A program made the translations under genes and the position numbers. Below, piece by piece: positions 52,520-63,366 of a DNA stretch of 64,000 nt. The stretch comes from Phaeodactylum tricornutum CCAP 1055/1. Lineage: Eukaryota > Bacillariophyta > Bacillariophyceae > Surirellales > Neidiaceae. The notes under the pieces were generated by a model. That model had not been told where the DNA came from. It made no database searches and saw nothing but the letters and a program-made list of their open reading frames with translations. The DNA is taken from the NCBI RefSeq assembly GCF_000150955.2, contig NC_011672.1, positions 806,001 through 870,000 of the forward strand. Direction: 5' to 3'. Each line of letters opens with the position of its first letter. Position 1 is the first letter of the stretch.

Positions 52520-53683
52520 TGTAAACAGATGCAGGATTGAGGTGAATCTGCAGAATTTGAGAGCAGGCAAAAGGATTATGCCTTCTGAGATGGGAACGCG
52601 GCGAGAGACAATTTAGAAGATCTCTGCCTCCGTGGTTCTCTACAATACTGCACAAACAAACACAACACAGTATCTAAGGTCCCAATAGAGTACCTACACA
52701 TATAGCGGATAATTATGATTGGGTTCGCTGCATTATGGATGAAACTCACGCTGATGCACATGAAAGTAAAATTGAGGCTGTGTAGGAAATGTCAGTCACA
52801 AGAGAGCATAATTCCTGTCTTATAAGCGAATATAAATAGATGGAACCAATCCACATAAGGCATATTCGTTGAGACCAGTCCATATACGATTTGCAATGTG
52901 TATAGTGGAAAAACAGTACAATCTAGAATTGCGTTCCATGCTTATATAAAAAAATTGGGCGTCGTTGCAACAATGTATACACATATCTAAATTATGCCCA
53001 AAGGGGACCCTTCTGTCCTTTCGCTCATCCACTATCAAGTCGTGCTTATTTTTGTGAATATATTGACAATCATTTGAACATTATTCGCTAATGCAAGCGG
53101 TATTGGAAAAAAGAAATCATTCGAGTAGAGCGCATACGGGGCCAGAATAATATATAAAACTCATCCATCAAATAACATATCTTCACTAGATGTGTGCGTG
53201 ACCAAGCACTCTTCTAAACAAGAAAACTACTTAGCCATTTCCCACATTTACGACTCATACAATTTTTGCATGTGAATACCCCAACGTGAATGTGTCAATT
53301 CTACAACACAACACAGTTAAGTGTATAGTATATATGGTAGACTGGAGCCCCACCTTCCTGCCTCACAGTCAATATTTCCTGGAGAGAATTCTTGTGGATT
53401 GGGGATCGAGGTAAACTAGTGAACTACCGAATTATAGAGCACACGCAACTATGGAGCAGATCAAACACCAAGTTTGTCCTACTCCATATGGCTCGGTGCG
53501 TAAGCACGACCAACTCGAAATAGAAGCAAACCTTCCCGAGACAACCGCAGCGAAGCAAAACGAACCACAGCAACACACCATCAATCCATTGCACAAGACT
53601 GACGAAAACTTCCACGAGTAATACATTCTCAAAACGGGATTTTTCCCACTAGTATATTAGTTAAAAAGAACCGAGGAGGCATC
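52520..53683. other. AT-rich divergent region
   Basis: 1164 bases between the DUF6824 gene (-) and the ubiquitin-like gene (+). AT-rich, many stops in all frames, no gene recognised. Expected to hold both promoters. Confidence 0.5.
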
Positions 53684-55066
53684 ATGGCACGACCGAACCG
53701 GAACAACAACGGCAACTGTCGTGCAGCTTACGAACGCATTTCTTCCGATGGGAATGAAGAGCTGGAAGCTGTGTTAGAAGGTGGGGAATCATCATCGACT
53801 TCTTCATTACGTCGTGTTAATCGAATAGAGCAATACAGTCGAATATCTATTGGCCAGGAAGGTGGTGATGATGAAGAAGCGCAGCAGTTGCAGCAAGGTT
53901 ACAATGACATTTCCGAGACGGAAGAACAAATAGAGTTTAACTCTGCGAAAGGGTCAACGAATGACGAAGACGAAGAGACTGATGGTGTTCGTATTAATGT
54001 TGTTATTTTGGATTACACTCAAAAGAAATTCAATGTGGCCGTTTCGTCGTCGACGACGGTGGCGGTGCTGAAACAAAATGGAGCGATTGTACACAAGGTA
54101 CCAGCCTCTCGTCAGCGTTTAATATTTCGTGGCCAGCTGTTGGCAGACACAACATTATTGGCAAATGCGGGAATTAAGGAAGACGGTGTCATCGTTCATT
54201 TGTTTCCTAAACCACGGGTCGTTATTCAGGATTCGAATGCCGCGTCAGGCGGCAATGCATTGAACAGCGACGCCAACGCTGAAAACTCATCACAAACTGA
54301 AGATGCAGATGCTGCTCATGTCCCGACAATTTTTCTCGAGACAACGGAAGCCGAGCGTCGATCACAAATTTTGGTTCTTGGTTCAGTTGAATTTATCGAA
54401 ACCCAAAACAATGTGAAGTTGTTTTCTTTTATGCTTTTGATCATATCTTGTATCGAGCTTTTGAACCTTTTAGCCATTGCTTTGGGGGTTCCTCAAGACC
54501 AGGACGAAGCCAGCTACCCTGTCGGTGAAGAAGACGATATTCTTGGACCGTTGCCGCCTTCTCTTGAAACGAATGATGCCTGGTCACAGCCAAGCAGTAA
54601 TTCCAGCGATACTGGCAGCGATACAAATACTGCCGGCGTTACCTATACTGACTGGAGCGGCGCCAACTGGGTTGACCTGGCCGTTTCGGTTTTAGGCGTA
54701 TACGTTGCAATGTTGGGATTGCGTGCTTCGAACGAAAACACTTTGCGTCTGGCGAAGCGTTACTTGTACGGGACGGTTTTGGCAGGCGTCGGCTGGATGG
54801 CGCTAAACTATTTCATGACGTACGATAAGGACAAACAATATGCGGCAGAAAGGGCATCACATCATACTGACACGGACTTTGTTCCCATCGAATCCACTCG
54901 TGAATTACTGGAAGCGGCTTTGTCTGTCATGGTACTGCCGGGAATGGTTTGGATGCTTTGTGTGTACAGGGCATGGCAATTTCATCGTCTGCTACAGGAG
55001 GCTGAGCAGGAGGCGGAAGAGCGCATTCGCAACGAGTTGGACTCATCTTCTAGGGGAAGAAAGTGA
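53684..55066 (+). CDS. Ubiquitin-like-domain multi-pass membrane protein
   Basis: Single exon, 460 residues. An acidic, Ser-rich N-terminus (1-100) is followed by a ubiquitin-like fold at about 103-178: VRINVVILDYTQKKFNVAV, TTVAVLKQNGAIVHKVPASR, QRLIFRGQLLADTTLLANAG, DGVIVHLFPKP. Four hydrophobic segments come after it, near 246-268 (FSFMLLIISCIELLNLLAIA), 330-350, 365-385 and 415-435. There is no Gly-Gly end, so the domain is a fixed part and not a conjugated modifier. The layout recalls TMUB/HERP-type proteins of ER-associated degradation; that role is an inference. Coiled charged C-terminus (EAEQEAEERIRNEL). Confidence 0.8.
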   Translation: MARPNRNNNGNCRAAYERISSDGNEELEAVLEGGESSSTSSLRRVNRIEQYSRISIGQEGGDDEEAQQLQQGYNDISETEEQIEFNSAKGSTNDEDEETDGVRINVVILDYTQKKFNVAVSSSTTVAVLKQNGAIVHKVPASRQRLIFRGQLLADTTLLANAGIKEDGVIVHLFPKPRVVIQDSNAASGGNALNSDANAENSSQTEDADAAHVPTIFLETTEAERRSQILVLGSVEFIETQNNVKLFSFMLLIISCIELLNLLAIALGVPQDQDEASYPVGEEDDILGPLPPSLETNDAWSQPSSNSSDTGSDTNTAGVTYTDWSGANWVDLAVSVLGVYVAMLGLRASNENTLRLAKRYLYGTVLAGVGWMALNYFMTYDKDKQYAAERASHHTDTDFVPIESTRELLEAALSVMVLPGMVWMLCVYRAWQFHRLLQEAEQEAEERIRNELDSSSRGRK

Positions 55067-55612
55067 AGGCGGAAGAAACGCTACATTAGGTATGACTGAT
55101 AATCCTGGACACGATGAGGAGTTGGCCTTGCAACACGAGAGTGCCACCTTAACTTAGCACTAATCTGAATAGTACTTGTTATACATTGGTTTACATGACC
55201 TTCTCATTTCTACGAGGCCATACGTTAAGAAAGCTCAGCCCAACGTCAGTATTTTGATGAAATGGTAGAGCATAGCTTTTCCACGCAGACAAGAATCCTC
55301 ATTTATTGTTAGATGAGAAGCCACTCAGATGTCTTTCATGAGGCATGAGATATGATGAGCTTTCCCAGTACTACTTGTACACCTGCTTCCGTTCAAACTC
55401 CATTGTGTTCCTAACAGAATCCGTGAATCACTCTTGGTAGAGAATTTTCGTACAAGAATCCTGTACATTTCCAATGTGATCTCAATGCTTCGAAACAGAC
55501 CCCCCTGATATCAAATCGATCCTCGACGTATCTTAAACCCCTCCAGTTGTGCGAACTCATAATCTGAATCTTTCTTTCTTTGGAAAACAACATATAGACG
55601 ACGACTCACGAC
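55067..55612. other. Spacer between two + strand genes
   Basis: 546 bases between the ubiquitin-like gene and the aldo/keto reductase. AT-rich; no gene seen. Confidence 0.5.
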
Positions 55613-56601
55613 ATGAAATTGTTCTCCAAGTTTGCTCTCCCTTCGACTGCTGGAAATGGCAAATCCGGTCTCGGCTTTGGGTCCATGGGCATCACGTCTT
55701 TCTACGGTGATCCCATGCCCGAAGACAAGGCAATGGAACTCCTCCAGACTATTTACGACAAGGGATGTCGTCACTTTGACACAGCGGAAGTCTACACAGC
55801 CGAAGAACTCACAATGAACTGGTCCTTGGACGCTTCTTCAAAAAAATTCCCCGTGATTCGTTTACGGTCGCGACCAAATTCTGGCCCAAGGATGGCGCTT
55901 ACGATTATGAGACCGTCAAGGCCTCTTTGACTGGCTCTCTGGATCGTCTTCAGCTTGAGTACGTGGATCTCTATTATGCGCATCGAGTCATGACCTTAGA
56001 AGGTGGTATGGATTTTGCGCGCACCGCCAAGCGTCTTAAAGAAGAAGGACTTATCAAAGAGGTTGGTCTGAGCGAAGTGGGCGGCAAGTGGCTCAAACAA
56101 ATCAACAACATCTATCCCATTGACGCTGTGCAACAGGAATGGAGCTTGCTTACCCGTAACTTGGAGGATGAACTGGTTCCGGTTTGTAAGGAACTTGATA
56201 TTACCATTGTTGCGTATAGTCCTCTCGCCCGAAATCTACTGGCGACCAAGCTCGAAGAGGCGCCCAAAGACTGGCGGGCTAAGCTTCCTCGTTACTCCAA
56301 GGAAAATTTTGGAGCAAACCGCAAGATTGTGGAAAAGTTGGAAGAGCTTGCCGCAAAGTACAACGGAACAACTGCTCAGCTTTCCCTAGCGTGGCTCTTC
56401 CACAAGGCCAACGAACTTGGTGTGGCTGTAGTTCCTATTCCGGGATCTACAAAGCTGAGCCACGCAATTAGCAATCTGGATTCAACCAAGATTGAAATTT
56501 CTGACGAAGATACAGCCACGTTGGAAGGATTGGCTGCTCAAGTGGCGGGGGCACGGGGTGGCGAAGACTACACGGGAATAGCAATCGAAGCGCAAGACTA
56601 A
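55613..56601 (+). pseudogene. Aldo/keto reductase with one frame break
   Basis: NAD(P)H-dependent aldo/keto reductase of about 330 residues in two overlapping frames. The first frame (55613 to about 55812) gives the N-terminus: GLGFGSMGITSFYG, KGCRHFDTAEVYTAEEL with the catalytic Asp and Tyr. From about 55813 the family's sequence continues in the -1 frame: NELVLGRFFKKIPRDSF, TVATKFWPKDG with the catalytic Lys, LQLEYVDLYYAHRV with the catalytic His, VGLSEVGGKWL, VAYSPLARN, and the cofactor-binding VVPIPGSTKLSH. So the tetrad is present but split over two frames, one base missing (or two extra) near 55811-55813. No GT-AG intron fits. It is either a recent pseudogene or a sequencing indel; the lack of other damage favours the latter or a very young break. 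Confidence 0.75.
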
Positions 56602-57327
56602 CCAGTCAAAGCTGCTTTCAATGAATAAATGTATGAATAATGGACTCTAATCTTTAGGAAGCAATGACCGGTTTCATCACTTACTCTGTAACGTAGCTAG
56701 CTAGATTAGGTTACTTCTGGGCGAGCAAACGTAACAATTAGTACCCGCAGTTTTCATTGACATGGCTGCTCTGGCCTTCGCCCGGCTTAAGGAGTCCTGC
56801 CTTCGTACGTTCTCAGGTTTGCATACCGTGCTTCACTGTGAGAATATCGACACGTGTAAAGAGAGAAGACCTTGCTCGCGTCCGTTGTGACTTACATTGT
56901 GATACACCGTTTGTCGCACCGACTCGCAGTCACCCGTCCAAGCCCCTTTGAGAGTGAGTATTGGACGACGGACCTACGTTGTCTGTTGGCTACACGACCC
57001 CTGCTTACTGTTAGTGTGCAGGGGAAGAACCGACCGTGGAAGACGCTGTTGCCTCCCGGTGCCCAAAACCGACGCCGACCTTTTGTAAAGGTCCGACAAA
57101 TATTACCTGTAAACCAAATTGCGTTCGGCTCGGGCAAGCCCGTAGATCAACGACTCTTCCTTGTTTCCAGCGATTGCAAGTAGTAGAGCAATCGAGTATT
57201 TATTGCTTACGCTTTGGCGAGATTCTATTAGATTCTAGAGTTCCATAGTCTGGACTCGAAAGCGGCCACTTCTCCCATTAGTTTTTTGGCATCTCATCTT
57301 TTTCGACGACGTTCGCTCCACAGCAAG
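56602..57327. other. Spacer upstream of the SND3-ankyrin gene
   Basis: 726 bases between two + strand genes; no gene recognised. Confidence 0.5.
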
Positions 57328-58468
57328 ATGGTGCAATTTAACAAGATGTTCGTCATGCTTCCGGTCATGTTTGCGGCTCGCAAACTTGATGGAGAGGATC
57401 CCAACATCGTGAATATGCTGCGAATTGCGTACGCCGTTATGCAGGTGGTTTGTGTTTCGGCGGTCCTTTACGTTTATCTCAAAGCCCAGGCAATCAAGGA
57501 CGACAAGGTCGTTTACGTTCCCCCGGCAGCCACGGTACGTCTGCTGCGATTCTCGTAGTCTCGTTGATTTGTGTCGATCTATTATTTGTGACGCGCGAGA
57601 TCTTGTCTTTTTGCTTCCACACAAAGGCCGTCGTCCTCACTCGGTTTCCTCGTTCGCCACACCGTGTCAACTACCCTCCACATACACACAGCCGTTTGCC
57701 GATCCCAACGCCAAGAAAAAGTACACTGAAGTAGCGTACGGTGCTCACGTGGTATCGACGGCGCGATCCTTGGTCGGATCCACCCTTTTCGGCGTGGCGC
57801 TGACCGTGGGTCTGCACGTGTACAAGGGCATGGTCGTAGGCCTCGCTATTCAAACCGTCATGGGTCCCTTGAACCTCGCCGAGAACGCCCTCGTCAAGGC
57901 GCTCTTCCTCGGGCAGGGTATTGCGCCGGAGCACAAGATTTTCGACGAAAAGACGGCGGATGATCTCACGCCCGACGACGAAGTCGTGGATGGATCCGGA
58001 AACATTGTGGTCCGGAATGCGGGTACGGCTGTTAAAGACAAGGAAGCCAAGAAGTCTTTGGAAGACATCCTGTTGGATACCTGGGATGCCGGTGCCAAGG
58101 CCGACCTCGGATCTCTGATGGAAGCCTTAAACAAAAAGAATTGCAATTATCAAACGAAAGCGGATCACTGGACGCCCATTATGATTCTGGCTGGATTAGG
58201 GGCGAAGGGCACGGCGAGCGCCATTCGAGCCGTCTTGGACATGGGAGCCAATCCAGCTGTAGTCGACGTCGAAGGATGGAATGCATTACATTGGGCCGCC
58301 TTTCATAACAGTGCGGAAGGAGCCCGCGCACTGACCTCGGAGACACAGCTACTCAAGGTACAAGATAAGGAAGGAAATACACCGGTGGAGACGGCACGAA
58401 AGGAAGGCAACGACGAAGTAGCCAACATCTTAGAAGCAGCCCTGGGCGAGAATAAGAAAAGTAAATAA
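57328..58468 (+). CDS. SND3/Pho88-type ER membrane protein fused to ankyrin repeats
   Basis: Two exons, 57328-57534 and 57692-58468, with a 157-base phase-0 intron (GTACGT donor, CACACAG acceptor); 327 residues. Residues 1-160 match Pho88/SND3, an ER membrane protein of the SRP-independent targeting route: MVQFNKMFVMLPVMFAARKL, LRIAYAVMQVVCVSAVLYVY, then KKKYTEVAYGAHVV, VALTVGLHVYKGMVVGLAIQ and PLNLAENALVKALFLG. In yeast the protein ends at about this point. Here a charged linker (about 165-220) leads to three ankyrin-type repeats: DHWTPIMILAGLGAKGTASA, GWNALHWAAFHNSAEGARAL, GNTPVETARKEGNDEVANIL. The added ankyrin part should face the cytosol and could bind client proteins or other factors; that is an inference. 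Convergent with the oxidase gene. Confidence 0.85.
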
Positions 58469-58828
58469 AGATAGCACTCGTTTCCAATGTGAACTTTGTG
58501 GGGACCGTGCGTGGTAGACTGGGGCTGGGCTCGATCCTTTCGTGTGTTTCGAAACTTTCCCCGGTAGATCTTCCAACACGTACTGGCTAGAAATCTCGCT
58601 GCCTACGTCTACACACGTGAATACTATGGCAAAGGTAGACAACTCGCGGGTGTGGGTTGCTCCCTTAGACCTTTCCCGTCTCACTAGCGACCAAAGTATA
58701 CTCTTAGAATGGGGGTTTTAGAAAAAGCACACGACACTGCAGCAAAGTGCCGATACGTGGAAGTGACTTGCCCGATTCTAAAAACGACCTTGTAGGGCCT
58801 CGAAATCAAAAAAGCCTTTCGCGCAAAT
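58469..58828. other. Spacer between convergent genes
   Basis: 360 bases between the ends of the SND3-ankyrin gene (+) and the oxidase gene (-). Nothing else seen. Confidence 0.5.
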
Positions 58829-60244
58829 TTATACCACACCACCTCCGTAGCCACGTTCGTAGGCGTACATGTCGGGGTAATCACGAGCACTACCGGGTCG
58901 TCGTTTGATGAGCGAAGGGCCTTCCTTTTTCAGAGCGGCGACGGTCGGTGTTCCCAGTAGACCCATGGCACGGTCCAGCTCCACTTTGAGAATATCGTAG
59001 GCCTTGATGACACCGGCGGTACCGCCAGCGGCGAGTCCCCAGAGGTACGGTTTCCCGACACCGACCGCGTCGGCACCCAAGGCCAAGGCCTTGCAAATGT
59101 CGGTACCGCGCTGTACACCACCGTCCATAATGATTTCGACATCTGGACCAACGGCTGCACGAATGGAAGGGAGGACGTCAATTGTCGCGGGTGAGGTTTC
59201 GAGCTGTCGGGCACCGTGGTTGGAAACCCAGATACTGGAGAAGCCGATTTCGATGGCTTTCTTGGCGTCTTCCGGACGGACAACACCCTTGGGAGCGGCC
59301 GGTCCGTTCCATTCGCCCAAAAGCCATTCGGCATCGGACCAGCTGAACTCGGGCGACAACTGACTGTTGACAAAGGCGGCGAGTGAGTCAGCCGGAACGT
59401 CGGTATTGATACAGGCATAGGTGTAAGGTTCGTGTGAGAGAAAGTCGTAGGTCCAGGCCGGCTTTCGGATGGCTTCAATGGTCTGGGTGATGTTGTACTT
59501 GGGTGGAATGGAAAAGTCGTTACGGATATCACGTTCACGGTTTCCGTACCAAGTGAAATCTACGGTGAGGGCCAAAGCGTTGAAGCCTCCTTCCTTGGCT
59601 TTGGCGAGGACATCCTTGACGAGTTCACGGTCTTTCCAGACGTAAAGTTGAAAGACCTTGGGTCCGTTGAATAGCTCGCCAATTTCGGTAATACCGGTCG
59701 TTGCGAGGGAAGAGAGTCCGTACATGGTTCCGTGGTGTTCGGCAGCTTTGGCCGCCGCTGTCTCCCCTTCCCAGTGAAACATTCGGTTTCCGGCAGTCGG
59801 ACAACCGAAAAATGGGAGTGTGACGTCCTGGCCAAAGATCTTGGTCGACAAGTCGAGTGGAGGCTTGATTCCGGCGAGGACCTTGTAGTGCATTTCGAAT
59901 TCGGAATACGCGTCCTTGCCACGCCGGAGACTGATCTCGTCATCGGCACCCGCGTCAAGGTAGTCAAAGACCATCTACAAAGTCGACGATAGGCAATTGG
60001 TGAGTGGGTGCGTTAGTCAAATGGTTAGTTCGTCAGTTGGTTCATCAGTTGCTTGCAGCACAGCGCAGCGGCCCCGTCACGACTACACCCGTACCTTGTG
60101 CGCACGCGACTTGGCGATCAAACGAAGATCCGCAATATTCACCGCTCTGGCGAGCTTTCGCTTGTACGGGGCATCAAAGATGGCATTGAGAGGAATGTGC
60201 TTGAGAATTTTGTGGAGCCCGAGCTTGTGCGGGTTGAAAATCAT
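58829..60244 (-). CDS. FMN-dependent (S)-2-hydroxyacid oxidase/dehydrogenase (glycolate oxidase / L-lactate dehydrogenase family)
   Basis: Two exons on the - strand, 60244-60095 and 59974-58829, with a 120-base phase-0 intron (GTACGG donor, TTTGTAG acceptor); 431 residues. The joint reads SRAHK|MVFDYLDAGADDE, the normal family sequence after the NIADLR helix. It oxidises glycolate, L-lactate or a related acid with FMN. Kept residues: Tyr in VFDYLDAGADDE, Tyr in VFQLYVWKDRE, Arg in TVDFTWYGNRERDIRN, Lys in AAPKGV, His and Arg in VSNHGARQLE, and the FMN phosphate site DGGVQRGTD. The N-terminus (HKLGLHKILKHIPLNAIF) is basic and could be a mitochondrial signal; there is no peroxisomal SKL end. 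A further 42-base intron-like stretch (60260-60301) may sit in the leader. A role in photorespiratory glycolate use is plausible. Confidence 0.9.
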
Positions 60245-61280
60245 ACTGAACTGACAACTCTGCAAGTACCGTGCGTCGTCACTGGTCAAACCCTCACTTA
60301 CACCAAACACACGTTGTTGAGGTTTGGGTTTCTCTTGTGGCAAACTCGACAGCGCGGTGTGGAGTCGATACGGCTTCTTGTCGTTGTTTGATACTCGTTG
60401 TCGTTGTTTGTTGGTTGGTTGTCCAGCGGCGCTGAGAGAGAGAGACTTGGGCTCGCTGGAGAACTACTGTGCTGTGGTATGCCGTCCGAGTGTGTCACAC
60501 TTGCCGGGAGTGCCGAGGGGGGGGGGGAAAAAGCCAAGCTACCCACAACGGGCGTGGGATTTGTCGTCGGGGGTTGGGGCGGGCCGGGGTTATTGAGATT
60601 GGGTTTGGATTTGGTCCGTTGGTTGGTTAGAGTGTGTGTGCGCGTGGGGCGGGACGGGGGACGGGTTGCGTGACGAGTGCAACGAAAGTCAGATACGTCA
60701 GAGGGGGGGAATGGAGGAGGTTCCCTCGGGGTATCCGATCGTTCCGCTTCGAGAGTTGGACTGCAGTGTCGTCGTAGTTGGATGCCGGGATCGGACCCGG
60801 ATGAGTCCCGTACGCAAGGGGGGGTCCCGGTGGTATCGACGCTGATGACGTGTTCGATGCAAGGAGTGGCAGTGGCGAATGCGTACCGACCAAACAACCC
60901 TGGACGTCATCGATGACGTCTTCGTATCTTGCTTCGTCAGGGAATCGGCACTATTTCTTCATTGAACTTCAAGATGTCACTGACCGCGTCGTGCGCTTCC
61001 GCGATTTTGGGGTTTCCAACCCTACCATATCTGCTTTCGCTGTGTTATTCATGTTTGGAATCCTACTTTCAAAGTCACAACCGTAATATAACGCGGGGCT
61101 TTCTCGAAACGTCGCAAACGAGGACAGTGAGGCCTGCCCGACCTACCCGTATTGTCAATATCTCATCTACGAAAGAACAATTCTCTGTCACGGTCAATAC
61201 ACTTCAAATACAACAGAGCAACCAAGACGCAACAAGATTACGGAAGCTAGTTATCAAGCAAGTTTCGGTGACAGCCTTTC
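60245..61280. other. Promoter region of the oxidase gene
   Basis: 1036 bases between the oxidase start and the end of the FAD oxidoreductase gene, both on the - strand. It contains an 11-G run at 60517-60527, a TGACGTG at 60846-60852 and an 18-base palindrome at 60903-60920. The - strand stays open over 60298-60897, but the translation is Pro/Ser/Thr/Arg-rich and looks like a result of base composition. Confidence 0.5.
60846..60920. promoter_or_regulatory. Cluster of TGACGT-type elements with an 18-base perfect palindrome
   Basis: TGACGTG at 60846-60852 is followed by gacgtcatcgatgacgtc at 60903-60920, a perfect palindrome that holds ACGTCA and TGACGT facing each other. The same cores (CCRE elements TGACGT, ACGTCA, TGACGC) mediate CO2/cAMP response of the pyrenoidal carbonic anhydrase gene in Phaeodactylum. 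The cluster lies 600-680 bases before the oxidase ATG. Regulation of the oxidase by CO2 through it is an inference. Confidence 0.45.
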
Positions 61281-62825
61281 CTACCATTGTTCCCCGACGT
61301 TGTTCCCTCGTTGTTTTCGTCCGCGTGTGCCCCGTTGGGCGTCTGGCGTATATCGTGCCGGATCAAATGGTGTCAAGTTGACGCAACGGCTCTCACCATC
61401 AAGTATCAGCTCAGCCATGGCTTTGCCACAAGCTGGTGCCCACGCAATTCCCCTATGGTAGTCAACAACAAAAAGAAGAAGGATGCATCAGTCAGCTATC
61501 ATTCTGACTGCCGTAGAGTCACATTTTTTGATCCGCCAGTGTGTCAGAAATGCATCATACGCACCAGCAATTGTGACCCGCGTTGATGTAAGCTCCCTCG
61601 TATCCCGGAACTGAACCCATGTATGGCATAGCGTCGGGAGGACAAGGTCGCATGCAAGCTTGAGATCGATCGAGTTCTCCTGACGTCTTGTACACGGACG
61701 ACATTTCCTGAAAGCTGGCTTTTGCCGCCGCCACGCGCAATTCGTTGGCCTCGCAAATTTCACGAAACGCGCCTTCCTTTAAATCCTCTTTCGAAACATA
61801 GTCCGAACCTCCAATTCCACAAATGTAGATTGTACCGTCCGGTCGGGGATACACTTCCACTACACAGAGATTGGCGTGCAGTGTGAGATCTGCTGCAGGA
61901 GCGTATAGATGATGCAAGTGGTCTAGCGTCTGCAAAAGTCCATGCCGTGGTCGTACTTACAGTGGGTTCCAAACCGATCGTCTTCGCCACAGAACAACGC
62001 CGTTGCATCAACATCATTCCCTTCCGGTTTCTTCCAGACAATACTTGTACTCTTGATACCTTCCATGGGTAACTGAACCGCGCCATGAAACCAGTCTTCG
62101 GCCGCGCAGGACCAAGGACCGGCACTGACAATGATGGTATCGGCTGGCAGCAGTTTCTTTTCTGCTGGATTTTCTTTTGGATTGTACTCGACCGTGGCAA
62201 CTTTGCGAGAGCCTCGTTCTGATCCCTGATCCGTCTCAACCCCCCAACACGTTCCCAGTACAACTTGAATACGACTTTGGTGTTCGAGCATCTTTTCTAC
62301 GAATTCCTGGGGCGTAATTTGAGCAGTGTCCTCACCGCCACCCATACTCCCCACACGTCCGACTGTTCCGTCCAGCCAGCCGGGTATAATCTTGGCCAGG
62401 TCCTTATTTTTCCGCGCTGCCTTCATACCGTTGTATCCGGGGCTTACGGATAAGACGGGAAGTTTCCGGTAGGACTCGCATCCCAATGTCTGGGCTAGAT
62501 CGCTGTACATGTCGAAGGCCAGTTCGTGCAAACCCTGCGTCGGTGATCCATCCCCCCAGGAGCGGGCCATAAAGCCCCCGCCCTTTCCGGAGGCCGCCGA
62601 GGCGGGCTGTTGCGATTCCAAGATCGTGATGGTCGTCGACGCAGGGGTCCGCAACGCCAGCTGGTAGGCTACCGAGGTACCTTGGACGCCGCCACCGACT
62701 ACCACGACGTTTTTCGGAACCACCGTCATCGCCAACGTTGTGGTGTGGAGCAGGCAACTCCAGCTCACAAAGGCTACGGCTTTCCGACCAGAACCCAGTG
62801 GACGCCTCTGCAGCGCAAATTTCAT
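61281..62825 (-). CDS. FAD-dependent oxidoreductase (DAO / Tda3-like family)
   Basis: Three exons on the - strand: 62825-61961, 61892-61565, 61452-61281, with introns of 68 (phase 1) and 112 bases (phase 2); 454 residues. An acceptor three bases later for intron 1 is also possible. The joins restore family sequence, the second giving GHNCW|GIAWAPACGKAMAEL. The N-terminus has a hydrophobic stretch (AVAFVSWSCLLHTTTLAM) and then the dinucleotide-binding motif VVVVGGGVQGTSVAYQLAL. Further blocks: ASAASGKGGGFMARSW, TIIVSAGPWS, VEVYPRPDGTIYICG, QACMRPCPPDAMPYMG. The family oxidises amines or amino acids with FAD; yeast Tda3 is a member of unsettled substrate. The last exon is short and ends in an Arg/Gly-rich tail (RGTRGRKQRGNN). 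The substrate here is unknown. Confidence 0.88.
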
Positions 62826-63366
62826 GGGGCGAATGTGCCGCGACGAAGGTACCAAGAGTTTCGTAAGAACAGACAATAAAGAAAGCTTTGGATGAGAGTG
62901 GGAGGAGTTCCTGACAGTCAATAAAATTTTGAGATTGTATGTGAAACACCCGGATATGACGTATTCAAGAGCCGTTGCGACATTAGAGTATACAATCCCT
63001 ATATAAAAAGTTCGAACATCCTGCTCAAGAGCCTGCCGACTTCCAGATAGAGCAATAATTTCAATATCAAATTGTTGTGATCACACCAACATCGCTCATA
63101 AAATTGTATTGCCGGTAGTTCGTGTACCGCAAAATAACAGAACTACCGGCAATACAAAAGTCACCACTTACAGCACAAGACTTTCGCAGCCTGCATCACG
63201 GATAGCAGCAGATATCCAGGTATTCTACTATTTCCAATCAACAAATGAGCCAATTAGCTCACAGATCCTTTCCTGAGTGCAACTGTTTCCAAGCAACAGA
63301 ATCACCCCACAGGCTCACATATCCTTGCCACCACTGTACTACCGTTACTTCCATTTCCAAGTAATT
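62826..63366. other. Non-coding region with an inverted repeat
   Basis: 541 bases upstream of the FAD oxidoreductase start. It holds a perfect inverted repeat at 63104-63157, listed separately. From about 63280 the sequence drifts into degenerate copies of the downstream minisatellite (for example ctgtttccaagcaacagaat). Confidence 0.5.
63104..63157. repeat. Perfect inverted repeat, 18-base arms, 18-base loop
   Basis: Left arm ttgtattgccggtagttc at 63104-63121 and right arm gaactaccggcaatacaa at 63140-63157 are exact reverse complements, with an 18-base spacer. As RNA or single-stranded DNA it would form a strong hairpin. It lies about 280 bases upstream of the FAD oxidoreductase start and just before the minisatellite. 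A small palindromic (foldback or MITE-like) insertion is possible, but no target duplication is obvious. Confidence 0.9.

Noticed and set aside
60517-60527. Run of 11 G as a possible G-quadruplex
   Set aside because: A single homopolymer run with no other G-runs spaced around it; more likely a slippage tract.
60298-60897. Open frame of about 200 codons upstream of the oxidase on the - strand
   Set aside because: Pro/Thr/Ser/Arg low complexity from skewed base composition; does not join in frame to the oxidase in a convincing way.
61921-61960. A 31-base intron in the FAD oxidoreductase using the first AG
   Set aside because: Too short, and the next exon would be out of frame with the family sequence; the 68-base choice keeps the frame.
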